DNA from: Casuarina equisetifolia
Lineage: Eukaryota; Streptophyta; Magnoliopsida; Fagales; Casuarinaceae
Assembly (NCBI GenBank): GCA_028551475.1
Contig: CM052355.1
Span: forward strand, 13,021,023-13,085,022
Length of the DNA stretch: 64,000 bases
Reading direction: 5' to 3'
Positions 22,641 to 35,266 of this stretch are shown piece by piece (position 1 is the first letter of the stretch; every line of letters starts with the position of its first letter). The notes under the pieces were generated by a model. That model was not told where the DNA came from. It ran no database searches and was given only the letters and a program-made list of their open reading frames with translations. The position numbers were made by a program, and so were the translations under genes.

Positions 22641-24025
22641 TTGAGATAATTAAAATGTTTCATACTGTTTCAATTTTGCACCATATAAGTCTTTTCCATG
22701 TGATCTTTCCAATAGGTCTCTTTTTCACATACAAGAATTGCAAAATTGTTGTGGCATTAAAGGTGCACCTAAATTTACTTCTAATTAGGACATTGAATGG
22801 TGAGAAATAGTAGCAAAGGGAATAGGAATTCATCATTCTTACTCATAGATTGTCATTTTATGTTTTTGTGCCTTTTATTTTCATCTTTTCTTATTTTCTT
22901 GTATGAAAAGATAGAATATTTTAAATCAAATAAGAGTACCTACAATATTGTTACTTTTTTTTTTTTTGGAAAAGCAAAATTTTTTTACAAATACAATGGT
23001 AGAATAGTTTAACCAACTCTTAAACACTTTCAAGATTATATGCCTTTGGCTTCCAAATTTTATAATCTAGTTACAAAACTATAATTTCATTTAACTACTA
23101 ATCTATTTACAACATTTTGAACCAATTCTCTAAAAGTTTAATGTTAAAAAATAGCTCATTGTTGTCTCACCACATTCCAAACCAAGTAAATTCTCATTGA
23201 AACATATAAGAATAGGTGGTGAAAAACACAACTTAAAGTTGGCAAAGAAAGAAAGAGGTAAAAAAAAAAAATGGAATTAAAGTCTATACACTGCAATTCT
23301 CCCTAAGGCCATAGCCTATTATAGATAAGATTAGCATGACTTGAATAAAAAATTGAAAATTGTAAAATAGTAAAAGTAAATGGTCCAGCTTTTTGTTTGA
23401 AGCTCAAGCCTCCATGGTTATGGTTGTCTATAAATGTAATGTTCTTAGCCCAATAGAACATACTACTTTCATTTTTAGGCTCCTTTTTATCTTTTAAATC
23501 CTTTTAAGATATCTTATATAATTTGTAACAATCAAAAAATTATATCTTTCATAAAGTACAAAACTCACTAAAAGGTTGTAAACAGAAAGGATACTTAGAG
23601 AATAATCACTTCCGTTAAGAGTAAGAAAATCATCTTTCCAAGAAATAGAATGAAACCTTATGACCAGTGTTTAAGCTAACATCAAAATTGGCTTTAATAC
23701 CAATAGAGTATAACAAACAAAAATTCACATTGAATATTCTTAAGAGGGTGAAGCAAAGGATGAGGTGAAAAGTTAAAAGAAGTATAAGAAAGTTACAAAC
23801 ATTATTTGTTTAAAATTTGACATTTCATAATTGAAACACTAAAAGTTAGAGCCCAACTTAACCTTATTGTGTCCCTTCTTTGCCCAAGTTATAATTAAGA
23901 ACAAATCTTAAAAAAAAAAAAAAAGGAAATATGATCAAAAAAAGGTAGAGAAAAAAATAACATCATAGGAACAACTAAATATACTACCACTTAGTATAAT
24001 AATATTTTTTCTAAAATTTTAAAAG
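22641..24025. other. AT-rich spacer between two F-box remnants
   Basis: Contains A-rich runs at 22957-22968 and 23905-23925; no gene recognised. Confidence 0.5.
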
Positions 24026-24830
24026 TTACACCATCTTCCATTGTAGTTTTGAATCTCGTCTTCCAATAAGATAAGGTAAAGACTTGGATGTACTTAGATA
24101 TTCTAAATCATATACATAAAGAAATCCATTCTTTAGCATGGTGAAGTAAATTGAATTTGCTTTAATCCCACTTCTTGTAGCCACAAAAGACATGTCACGA
24201 TGATGACATAGGAACATAGTTTGTTTCCTTATATTTTTCACCCTCGTCCACCCTTTTTCAGAAGAATGCGTCCATATAACATTAAATCCATAGACATTCT
24301 TTCCAAACAATCTAAATAACAATTGTTTAACTAAAAAAAGTTCATTGCTTGATTCAACAAGAAAGTCTCGACAAAATACAATTTCCGGTGGTGTTAGTTT
24401 TGGCCAAGGTAATTATATGGTTATCTGTTGTTTATATTGAACTTTTGCACCCAAGAATTCAAGGGTAAACAAATACAATTAAGAATTGTGAGGTAGTAAA
24501 TGGTTTTTCCAACTAGTGTTGTGGCTACTAGTCTTGATTCATGGCCAAATTCAAAGTCATGTTGAGTAAAATTAAGATCACCCTATTTGCAAACCAAAAA
24601 GAATTTGTCAAAGAAATTAAAGAACAAGATATGACATGTAGCATCCCTTGGAGGGGATGATAGAAGGCAACATTCATAATATGAAGGTTCCAAATGTGGG
24701 AGTTGAACCTTTTTTAAAGAGATGGGATTCCAAAGGTAACAATCACCATTCCAACCAAACAAAGCCATCCATCCATGAGAATAAGGGTAAATTCTTTTGT
24801 ATGTAGTAACAATTTTTAGAAACATTAAAA
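24026..24830 (-). pseudogene. F-box / DUF295 gene remnant, propeller half
   Basis: On the minus strand 24825-24583 reads SHGWMALFGWNGDCYLWNPI and SYYECCLLSSPPRDATCHIL, then from about 24380 to 24026 DFLVESSNELFLVKQLLFRL, GWTRVKNIRKQTMFLCHH, SFVATRSGIKANSIYF and NGFLYVYDLEYLS. These are consecutive parts of the DUF295 beta-propeller in F-box proteins. The stretch between them (24383-24582) is out of frame and stop-laden, and I find no F-box upstream of 24830, so it is a broken gene. It is inverted relative to the remnant at 21690-22640, which carries the opposite half of the protein. Confidence 0.75.
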
Positions 24831-25979
24831 AAGCTTTGTTATTCTCTTTGCTTCATATTAGTGATTAAAAGTCAAGGATATGATCTTAGGGCAAAAACAA
24901 AAAGGGTATCTTTAGGTTGTGTCTAGACTTTTGCTAGCTCTATCATCTATTACCTGATAGTAGCCGAACAATAGAAGACTTGTAATTGGTATACCAATAT
25001 GTATGAAACAATGTATGCCGACTAATGGAAAGAATGTGATTAGCATCTTGAACCCATAAAATAAAACTTACATTGAGTTTTATTGTCTAGCTTTACGGTA
25101 GATTATAATATTCATCCATCAAATACACTACATATGACAAAGATTTTAAACACCATTGCTCAAAAGTTAAAAATCCCAAAATCAAAAATTATTTAACCAT
25201 ATAATTTTTTAGAAGGAAATGATAAAAAATGTATGAATCACCCCAAGTATCACATAAAGCATGAGAAAGATAACAAATCATTAATTTAAGGTTGAACATG
25301 GACCACCATTTGCTACTCCAAAAATAACAATATTGACGATGATTTTCTCATAGTTGTTAGAGCATAAACAAAGAATACCTGAGATTTGCAAAATGCAAGC
25401 TTAAGGATCTAAGAAAATACTAAACTCTTGAAGACAACTGATAGACATTGAGCAATCAAGGCAAAAGGTTGTTATTTTAATAATAATCACAAAGCAGCGC
25501 AATTCTTTGTCCTTTTAAAGACGGGAAGCTAAGTTAAGTAAGATAATTCTTATTCGCAAGGAAGGAGCATTCTACCATGGATTAGAATACAACCAAAAAA
25601 TAAATTGATTAGGACTAGAACTTAAAATGTTAATTGGTAGGACTTGACCAAAAAAAAGGTTGATTCCAAATTCTAAACCCTTTTTTTTCTTTCTTTCCTT
25701 CAAATTTTCAGTACTCATACATTGGGGTCAATATGCATGGTACTAGAAAAAAATTAATCCACCAAGATTCTAAAAAATCTTATAACTTAAAAGATAGCAT
25801 TTAGGTCTATGTTGATTGCATCATTAAGATTAAAAAAGGTAGCTCAATATTCCATGGCAAGAAACATAAACCAAAATCAGAATCTCATGCAAAGACAATT
25901 GGCTCAAATTTATTTTGTTTGTAACAAGGTTATATTTGATTAATAAAAAAATGCATAGTGATTAACATCAGCATTTGAT
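24831..25979. other. AT-rich intergenic sequence
   Basis: No gene recognised. Confidence 0.5.
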
Positions 25980-26894
25980 TTTCTCTTAACTTTTCACTTT
26001 TATGCTTCTAGTGTAAGACTTTTATCTTGCACAATGATTTTAAGTCTAGATGAAAAGGAGAAAATGTTAGCCCAATTTAATATGCTCACTAATTTAGACT
26101 TCTATCAATGGGTCATGTCAAATTTACTTGTATGAGATTATATTAATGTATTCATGATTGGTCTAATTAAGTGAAATATATGACTTCTTAATTGTTAAAT
26201 TTAGACTAACTAATGTAGGTCATTGATTACACATTGTTAAAAGGCTTAAAAACCTAACCTATAAAGAATCACACTTTTGGTGTGGGACTTTCATTTTGCA
26301 CACACACACCTATACCCTGAATGACATTGAACTCAAAGTCACATGAGATACAATAGATTCAATTTGGGTTCTAATACCATATCAAAAGGTATAAAACCCA
26401 TCCTTAAAAGGTTAGTTTGTGCTTTTGGTAGCTTCAACAATATTAAAGTAACTCTTGCTAATGATGATGCTTCAAAGGTTATGTATGGTAATTTGGCTCA
26501 AATTAACTTCCTTGAGAATTGTATAAAATCAATGATTTCAAAAGCTATTTCAATATCTTTACATAGTGTGAAATTTTTTAATAAGGTAGTATTTTTCTTT
26601 TAAGTTTTCCTTGACAAATTTGTAGACAATCAATGTAAATCTAGAAAGATGTAAGAAATGCATAACTAACAATTTGGAGACACTTGTTCCTTAATCAGTT
26701 ACCTTAGTTATAAGTTAGTAGGGACTCCAACTATGAGGTATGAGATTCAATACTTCATATGCATAAAACTGAATATATGCATTATAATATTAAAAAGACA
26801 ATTTAGAGACATCGAATTTTTTAGTAAATAATATTTTTCTTACTAACTATAAAGCCCAAATACTTGTTTATGCAAAAGCTAGAGTCACTTCTTT
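25980..26894 (-). repeat. Composite LTR-derived repeat, copy 2 (left part of a split unit)
   Basis: Matches 17540-17925 plus 18590-19080 without the 660-bp extra block seen there, then runs into the TRIM-like internal sequence. The match stops near 26894 in the middle of the internal block, right after AAATACTTGTTTATGC and a degenerate AAGTCA; the continuation of the same block appears at 31560. Confidence 0.65.
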
Positions 26895-27649
26895 GACGTG
26901 TTCAATTGCATTTGAGAAATTACCAAACAAGAAACATAATTGCTTATGTTTACAACGGATGCTCATGAGAAAATAAAAAATAAATAAATTCACATGGTGT
27001 TTGTTTAACTTCTTATTCAAAAGTTAGTTAGCTAGTTTAACAAACACCACATAGGTTTTTGAATCCACGTATATTTTTGAATTATTACCACGGCCTATGT
27101 AATGAAACACTAAGAACACAAAAATAAATTAAAACTATCAATTGCCTAAAGTGTAAGTCACCTTTTAATTGAGACATATATACATATCACGAATGTTTTT
27201 GGACTATTACAACAATTACCTTTCACACCATACACTTGTAAATCTTTTAGCCTTTAAAATCATAATTCTATAGGGAAAAAAAGAAGGCTAGCAACATTAT
27301 GCATTAAACTTTTCATAAAAAAATTTGTCTCCTTTTTCCATAACCAAATAGTCATAAATTAATTTAGAAGTTGCACTCCCTCTATAGGCTTGCTCTTTCA
27401 TCTTATAAATTAACTTATAGAATTGAAAATTACTTCTAAATTGTTTAAAATCACAACTAAAGGGCACCCAATGTACCTATCCCTTGCAAAGGAAATATTT
27501 AATGACTGCAAACCCAAGCCATGTCATTTTACCCAGCTTAATGGTGTAACAAGAAACATTTCTAGTGTGTTTCAAGATAGAAAGAGCTAAGATTAAGTGC
27601 CAAGTAATTGTATCAAGGATTAAAAATAATAAGACTAGCATAAAGACAT
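26895..27649. other. Left flank of the kinase-relic array, with a small foldback
   Basis: TGGTGTTTGTT at 26995-27005 pairs with AACAAACACCA at 27039-27049, a 55-bp hairpin of MITE-end type. The rest is AT-rich with a partial extra copy of the kinase-relic frame (27477-27893 minus). Confidence 0.45.
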
Positions 27650-27839
27650 TTTTTTTAGTCAAAAACAAAGATATTTCTTCCATTAGGAAAAAGGTTTTTA
27701 TGTTGTGACAAGAGAAATCATAACAATGTTCAACTAATATAAAATAACTGCTATACAATATGCAAAAAGAACATGAAAAATTAACCAAAAAACTTTTAAT
27801 GCCACCAATGACTTCCTCATAAATGAATGGTGCAAAAGC

Positions 27840-28380
27840 TATGTCACAATAAGGTAACCAATGGCAAGAGTTGTGTCGCAATGAGGTAATCAATGACCTT
27901 TACTTGAAGGCACTAACAAATACTCTTGTGTTTTCAAAAATATTACAAGGAATGGTAGGTAGTTTATCCTTACGAATATTTACCATTATTTTCTCTTGCC
28001 AAGTTGTAATAAAGGATGTTTTAATTCCAAATCAAATAGTTATGCAACAAATAAATTGTATTTAAGTATATAAGAAATATAACTTATAGGTTTCATTAAA
28101 GGGTTTTGCATCTTAAGAAAGAAAAATGAACTCTCCAATACAAAATATTTTAAACAAAGTAAACTTTTTCCAAAGGCTTCCAAAAAGTAATATCATAAAA
28201 TGCATCATAATTATCATAACCATAAACATCGAAGTAAAAAGAAAAATATGACATACCGTTCTCCTAACAAAGTATGGATGCTTTTAAGTCAAAAATTCCA
28301 CTATCATCCATCCTAGGCTCCACATATAAGCTTTAGGCCCATACAGTCCCCTAAGAGCATGTATGTAAACCAAAACATAA
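27840..28380 (-). pseudogene. Protein-kinase relic, unit 1
   Basis: The minus strand reads LRGLYGPKAYMWSLGWMIVE, which resembles kinase subdomain IX (DxWSLG with the Asp lost), and about 330 bp further TWQEKIMVNIRKDKLPTIPC, which resembles the GRGxxPxIP segment of MEKK-type MAP3Ks. The frames are interrupted and the DFG-region exon is missing from this unit. Kinase origin is fairly clear; the MAP3K assignment is tentative. Confidence 0.5.
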
Positions 28381-28979
28381 TTCACCAAACATGACATTCT
28401 TTTATAAAATTAAATGCAGTTTCTTTAATAATAAATAGAAAAATTTTAAACATGGTATGATTTTGTAAATTCAATTTCTCAAAAGGAGAAAATATATCCA
28501 AGTATATCTATATAGACCCCACACATAATTATCCAAAAAATATATATAAAAGAGGAAAAGAAAAAAGTAGGCACTAAACAATTTAACCACCTATATAAAA
28601 CAACTAAACGGGAAGAAAAAAAGGCCACTCATATAAAGTATGACATTTTGTCAAAGCATTTAAAAATATAAAATCAATATTTAAACCATGTTTTTTCTAA
28701 TGTCTAAAATTGGACATAAAAAAATTCAAAACTAATGCATTCATTTGTAGATTATTAGACTTAATATGAAAAGAAAATAAAAGTCTTAGGTGCGGTCCAG
28801 AATATAGCTCCTTCAAAGGTTTAGTAGACTAGAAAAAAATATGAAAGAACTTATATACAATATGCAAAAAGAAGATAAAAAATGAACCAAAATACTTTTA
28901 ATGCCATCAATGACTTCCTTATAAATAAATGGTGCAAGAGCTATATCATAATAAGGTGATTAGTGGTACGAGGACTTCC

Positions 28980-30277
28980 TCACAAATGAGTGGTGCAAGA
29001 GCTATGTCACAATAAGGTAATCAATGACCTTTGCTTAAAGGAATTAACAAATTCTCGTGTGTCTTTTAAAAGATTACAAGGAATGGTAAGCAGTTTACCC
29101 TTGTGAACATTCACCATTATTTTCTCTTACCACGTTGTAATAAAGGATGTTTTTAATTTGAAATCAAAAAATTGTACAATGAATAAATTGTATTTAAGTA
29201 ATTAAGAAATATAACTTATAGGTTTCACTAAAGGGTTTTGCATCTTAAGAAAGAAAAATGAACTCTCTAATACAAAATATTTTAAACAAAGTAAACTTTT
29301 CCTAAAGGCTTTTAAAAAGTAATGTCATAAAAGGCATCATAATTATCATAACCATAAACATTAAAGTAAGAAGAAAAATATGACACATTGGTCTCCCAAC
29401 AAAGTATGGATACTTTTGAATTAGAAACTCCACTATCATGCATCCTAGGCTCCACATATAAGCTTTAGGTTCATACAGTCCCCTAAGAGCATGTATAGAA
29501 AACCAAAACATAATTCACTTGACATGACATGCTTTCATAAAATCAAATGCGGTATTCCCAATAATAAATAGGAAAATTTTTAATATAGTATGATTTTCTA
29601 AATTCAATTCTTTTAAAAGAAGAAAATGTATCCAAGTATATCTACATGAACCTTACATACAACCACCCAAAATATATATATATATAAAAGAGGAAAGGAA
29701 AAAAGTAAGCACTAAACAATCTAACCACCCATATGAAACAGCTGAATGGGAAGAAAAAAGGCACTCATACAAAATGTAACATTTTGCCAAAGCATTCAAC
29801 AATATAAAATCAACATTTAAATCATGTTTTTCTAATGTCTAAAATTAGACACAAGCAAATTCAAAACTAATGCATTCATTCGTAGATTATTAGACTTAAT
29901 ATGGAAAGAAAAATAAAAACCTCAAGTGTGGTCAAGAATATAACTCTTTCAAAGGTCTAGTAGGCTAGAAAAGGATACAAAAACAAATGTTAGGGAAAAA
30001 AAATAGACAGTCCAATAACATTATTTAAGATGAGGAAAAAATTATAACAAAGAAGGAAAAGAAAAACATTTACCACTCTAAAGCCAACAATCTTCACACA
30101 TCCACTTTTATCTAACAATAAGACCAATAGAAATACATTTGTATTAGTTAGAAGTAAAGATATTTCTTCCATTAGGAAAAAGGTTTCCATATTGTGACAA
30201 GAGAAATCATAATAATATTCAATTAATATGAAAGAAGTGTTATAAAATATGCCAAAAGAAGATGAAAAATGAACCAA
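28980..30277 (-). pseudogene. Protein-kinase relic, unit 2
   Basis: From 30277 downward the minus strand reads VLLLDKSGCVKIVGFRVVN, corresponding to the NxLLDxxGxVKIxDFG activation-segment start with D-to-G and G-to-R changes at the DFG position. Then at 29511-29400 comes PKAYMWSLGCMIVEFLIQKY, and near 29090 the KLPT-type segment. Frameshifts and stops separate the pieces. The exon order is the one expected of a kinase gene reading right to left. Confidence 0.55.
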
Positions 30278-30369
30278 AAAACTTCTAATGCTATCAATGA
30301 CTTTCTTATAAATGAATGGTGCAAGAGCTATGTCACAATAGGGTGATCAGTGGCCTAAGAACTTCCTCA

Positions 30370-31557
30370 CAAATGAATGGTGCAAGAGTTGTGTCATAAT
30401 AAGGTAACAAATTCTCTTATATCTTTTAAGAGATTACAAGGAATGGTAGGTAGATTACCCTTATGAATATTAACCATTATTTTATCCTACCAAGTTGCAA
30501 TAAATGATGTTTTTAATTCAAAATCAAACAATTGTGCAATAAATAAATTGTATTTAGGCAAATAAGAAATATAACTTATAGGTTTCATCAAAGGGTTTTT
30601 CATCCTAAGAAAGAAAAATGAACTCTCAAGTATGAAATGTTTTAAACAAAGTAAACTTTTTCCAAAGGCTTCCAAAAAGTAATGTCACAAAAGACATCAT
30701 AATTATCATAACCATTAACATCAAAATAAAAATAAAAATATGACACATGAGAATCCCAACAAAGTATAAATGCTTTTGAGTCAAAACTCTACTATCGTGC
30801 ATTCTAGACTCCATATATCAACTTAAAGCTTATACAGTCTCTTTAAAGAGCATATATAGTAAACCAAAACAAAATTCACTAGACATCACATGATTTTATA
30901 AAATCAAATGTAGTTTCCCCAACAACAAATAGGAAATTTTTTAATATAATATTATTTTATAAATTCAATTCTCTAAAAAAGAGAATGTGTATCCAAGTGT
31001 ATTTATATGAATCCACACAACCACCAAAAAAAATATAGATATATAAAATAGGGAAGGAAAAAAGTAGACATTAAGCAATCTAATCACCCATATGAAACAT
31101 TCTAACCGAATGGGAAGGAAAAAAGACCATTCATACAAAGTATGATATTTTGCCAAAGCATTCAACAATACAAAATCAACGTTTAAACCATGTTTTCTGT
31201 AATGTCTAAAACTAGACATAAACGAATTCAAAACTAATGCATTCATCTATAGATTGTTAGACTTAATATGGAAAAGAAAATAAAAACCTTAAGTGTGGTC
31301 TAAAATATAGACTCCTTCAAAGGTCTAATAGTCTGAAAAATTATACAAAAACCAATGTTAGAAAAAAAAAATAGACAATTCGACAATGTTATTAAGATGA
31401 GGAAAAAATTATAACAAAGAGGAAGAAGAAAAACATTTACCACTCCAAAGCTAACAATCTTCACACATCCATTTTTATCTAACAATAAGACTAGTAGAAA
31501 GACATCTGTATCAGTCAAAAGTAAAGATAGTTCTTCCATTAGGAAAAAAGTTTCCAT
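30370..31557 (-). pseudogene. Protein-kinase relic, unit 3
   Basis: The minus strand from 31557 reads VLLLDKNGCVKIVSFGVVN, the best-kept copy of the activation-segment start (SFG in place of DFG). It is followed at about 30800-30740 by a damaged WSLG segment and at 30487-30420 by SFIATW plus a GNLPTIP-like stretch. No intact catalytic loop HRD is visible in any unit. Confidence 0.55.
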
Positions 31558-31559
31558 GT

Positions 31560-32570
31560 TATTATATTTAAATATGGATTATAACTTTAATACCTTATTA
31601 AGAGGCTCAAAGATTTAACCTAAAAGCCAACTCAAGAGTTAGAAAAATATTTCCTTTATTAAAGGTTCACCATAAAGGATTATGATTCTAGTGTAAGACT
31701 TTTATCTTGCACACATGTCTCCACAAACTGAATGACATTAGATTCAAGATTATACAAGATGACGTAAATTGAACCTAGGCTTTGATACTATGTCAAAAGA
31801 GTCAAAAGCCTAATTCAAAAGGCTAGCATGTGCTTTTGATACTTTCAACACCACCATTGAAGTAGTTCATGTTTGTGATTTTGTTACAAAGGTTAAATCT
31901 AAATTTAGAAAGATATGAGAATGTTTAGTTGGCGATTTAACAACTAATTACTCAGTAGAACACTATTTTCCTCACTAGTAGCAAAGCTTAAATATTTTTG
32001 CTTGCCTAAAAACTCAAATCATATGAAAGATAATATTTAGATGTGAATTATAGTTCTAAAAATATATTAAAAAGCTCAAAGACCTAATCTAAAAGCTAAC
32101 TCAAAAATTAGAAGGCACTTTTTTAATTTAAGTTTCACAATAAAGGATCATACTTTTGATGTGAAATTTTCATTTTGTACACTTATTAGGCATATGATGA
32201 GTTAGATCATTGATAAAACCACTAAACATGAATGACCAAATTCTAAATCATCTATAAAAATAGTACACAAAGAAAGGGTTAGGTCCCTTATTGAGCTTTA
32301 TGTATTGCACCTTTTGGAAAAAGTATTGTACCTGTAGAATTTTATGAATAAAGAGGTAAAGTGTTCATATCTAACTTAAATAAAAGAAACAAAAAACTCT
32401 CTTAAGGAAAGTCTCTTTCAAATTTATGTTTTGGAAGTCTCATCAAGCTCATGTATATAAAGAGGGAATAAAGACAAGGATCTTTACCTAGAAGAGTAGA
32501 TTTTGCCTTGTGAATCTTTTACTATGTTAGCCCAATTTTGATAGGTTTATTGATGCGGACTTATATTAAT
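31560..32570 (-). repeat. Composite LTR-derived repeat, copy 3 (right part of the split unit)
   Basis: Picks up the TRIM-like block at TTATATTTAAATATGGATTA, exactly where copy 2 stopped at 26894, and continues through the TTTAATACC primer-binding-site remnant, LTR-like sequence and another GGCTTTGATACTATG. Scraps of the same family continue to about 32570 (TGTTAGCCCAATTTTGATAG). Confidence 0.6.
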
Positions 32571-34519
32571 AGATGATATGTTGAAAAAATTCAATTTTAA
32601 TAAATGCAAAACTTTTAAATTTGTCCATTTATTTGATTTGCTCAATAAATATTCTATTCTCATTATAACTAAAATATTTCCTTTTTATTATACTTGATTC
32701 GATTTTTATATAATATGTTGTATCATGAAGGAATATTTAAAAGAGTTAATGTTATTTGAATTTCACTTTCATAGATATGGGTATTCAAATTTTATTAAAG
32801 TTAATTATGATGAAAAATAACATGTGACTTATTATAATAAAAACTATTGTCATAACAAGTATAAGTAAAAATCTACCCATGAGCATTGATATAACAAGTA
32901 TATAACAAATGAGCTTAGAGATATTACATTAGTAGAGAGTTGACTTAACAAGTCAATAATGCATGCATTCGAGTACAAACAACCACACCATACTTAAGTT
33001 GGATTATTAAAGGAAACAATGACATCTCATGAAATGACATCATTTCAACATGAGAAGAAACAAAAAAATTCTCTTGAAAGATTTAACACAATGTAAACTT
33101 CTTCATTTCTATTCCCTTTCCATTTTAAGAAATTCTAAAGAATTTCACTGGTTGAAATCTTGTAATCTAGTCATTGGATTAATAATAAATTTTAGGAGGA
33201 GCCTAATTGTATGTCTATAAAGGATGTGCACTTATTGATTTTAAGAGAATCTCTTAAAAACTATAACAAGCAGTGTAACATTAATTCTAAATCCTATCAC
33301 TTTGATTATTTTATGATTTTGTTTCATATTCGCTTGTATTAAGTTTTATTGCACTAATGTATAGTCGTTTATGAGAAAGGGCTTTAGTAGGGAAACTAAA
33401 GCAAGTTGGAGTAGGTGTTAACTTATGGGTTGAACCACCTCCTAAATCTTTACATTTTATTTTCCTTAATTGTCCACTTGTTTACTTGTTTCCTCTTATT
33501 TATTGTGATTAGAGACAAAAATAAAATAAAATAAAATAAAATAAAATTAAATAAAAGGTATTTATTATCTAATTTAACTCCTTCTTAGGTAATTAAGAAC
33601 CTTTCGTTATGGATTAGTCTAATAAAGTGAAACATATAATTTTCGTTACAATTGAATATAGATTGTCTTTTGTAGGTTGTTACTTATCTAATAAGACTGT
33701 GATGGATCAAACTTATTAGATTAGCTCATAAAGAAAAGGCTAGGTTTTATTCTTTAGCTTTATAAATAATATTATATAGAAAAATAAGACATAAGGGTTT
33801 TTTTTTATAAAACATTTCTCTAGTTACTTCATTGAAGTCAATGTGCATAATAAGAGAGTAGATGATACAATCTTAATTGCAAGATTAATTTTTGCCATTC
33901 AAATCTTCACTATGAATTCAAAAATCAGTATGTTTTTCTTTTTCAATCTTGTTTATAATACCTCATCTATTATCTTTGCTATTCTAGATTCTAATTATGT
34001 AGATCTTAATTAATCTATCTTGTTGAAGACAAATTATTACTTGCATCTTGAATTAGAAAAAATAGGTCAGGTCTAAGACCTAAATAAAGATTTAAGAAAT
34101 GATTTTTTGTTTTTATGAAAATATTTTCCCTTTTAAAAACTTAGTTTTTGAGGGTTATCAAATAGTTCAAATTTTTGCTAAAAGAATTCATTTTTTATGG
34201 GTCACCAAAGAGGTCTAATTTTTATGGGTTGCTCGAATTTAAAAAATAAAAATAAAAATAAAAAAAATGTGATTTTTCCCACTTCATGCACTAAACGCCT
34301 CCCCACAAGTCACTAGAAGCCAAGTGACCCTCCCTTCAATTAACCTGAACATTTTTGTGTGTTCCTTGCAATCTTTTTACTTTAGTATACTTTTGTTTAT
34401 TTTGGTTGCAAGAATCTTTAAGAAATAAAAAAACAAATTAAATCCAATCCAACCCCCTTTTATTGGATTAATTCATATCCAACACCTTATTGGTATAATA
34501 TTAGTTGTTTAGTATTAGG
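32571..34519. other. AT-rich intergenic sequence
   Basis: No gene recognised. An AAAAT microsatellite lies at 33517-33556. Confidence 0.5.
33517..33556. repeat. (AAAAT)n microsatellite
   Basis: About eight AAAAT/ATAAA units in a row with one interruption. Confidence 0.9.
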
Positions 34520-34990
34520 GCTTGGTAAGGGCTAATGTCGGAGCTTGAGGACAAGTTCCCTCTTAAGGAGGGATGTTACGGGCTTCCCAGGAGCCCACCT
34601 GAAAAGCCCACGACCTGGCTAGTGGCCCAATATGTTGTTTCTACTGCTTATGTGTGTTAAGGGCTTGTGTTGTGATGCTCAGCCATGATTGTTAGTCCAA
34701 CTCCTTGAAATCCCCAATTCCGCAAGAAGAGCCAGGGATTGTTAAAAAGATATTTCGGAGCTGTATTTTGGATTCCATGTGGAATGTAGACGAAAAGAGT
34801 TTTGGTGATGTAAGGATTCCCTCCATAAAAACTTGTGAAGTCTTGTTTCTCCCTATAAAAACGGTTTAGGTGTGTGAATCACTGGGAAGAATGACAAAAT
34901 CCATCCAAGGTATTATGAAGAAAATCCATTCTGCACCAAACCTGGCAACCTACGTGGAATTGGGTAATGACATGGCGTACCTCCTAAACA
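34520..34990 (+). mobile_element. Ty3/gypsy-like 3' end with LTR
   Basis: GAGCTTGAGGACAAGTTCCC at about 34540 encodes a LEDKF motif of the kind that closes many plant Ty3/gypsy polyproteins. It is followed by a short purine-rich stretch and an LTR-like start TGTTACGGGCTTCCC at 34574. A TATAAAAACGG promoter motif sits at about 34854. The LTR end is not certain (TGACA near 34973 or AAACA near 34991). Only the tail of the element remains, so it is a fragment. Confidence 0.5.
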
Positions 34991-35266
34991 AGAGGTAGAT
35001 TATGTTCATAAACAGTATTAATCCCGTTGGGTTTGGTTAATTAAAACTTAATAAGCTTACCCAGTACGAATCGACTTGCCAATACTTTTCCAGGACACTC
35101 TTGTCAATATCTGCAAACAAAGGATAAATCCGTGTGTCGAAACTCACCGCAGCAAAAAACGCTTCATTGGGGATTTTACCCTCGTTTAATGTCATTTACC
35201 CACCTGCTCGGAACCATCACCGCCACTTAAACCTGTTTTCGTTTTTACCAGTCATTCCTCTGTAAA

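Larger units (their letters stand above)
27650..31559 (-). repeat. Tandem array of three ~1.1-1.4 kb units carrying a kinase-gene relic
   Basis: The landmark TTCTTCCATTAGGAAAAA occurs at about 27674, 30158 and 31529, and GAATGGTGCAAGAGCTATG-like sequence at about 27824, 28924 and 30315. Units are therefore about 1.1 kb (with an internal loss near 28850, where one landmark is missing) and 1.37-1.39 kb. Copies differ by many substitutions and small indels, so the array is not recent. Each unit carries the same decayed protein-kinase exons on the minus strand. The array ends abruptly at 31559 against retroelement-derived sequence. Confidence 0.8.
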
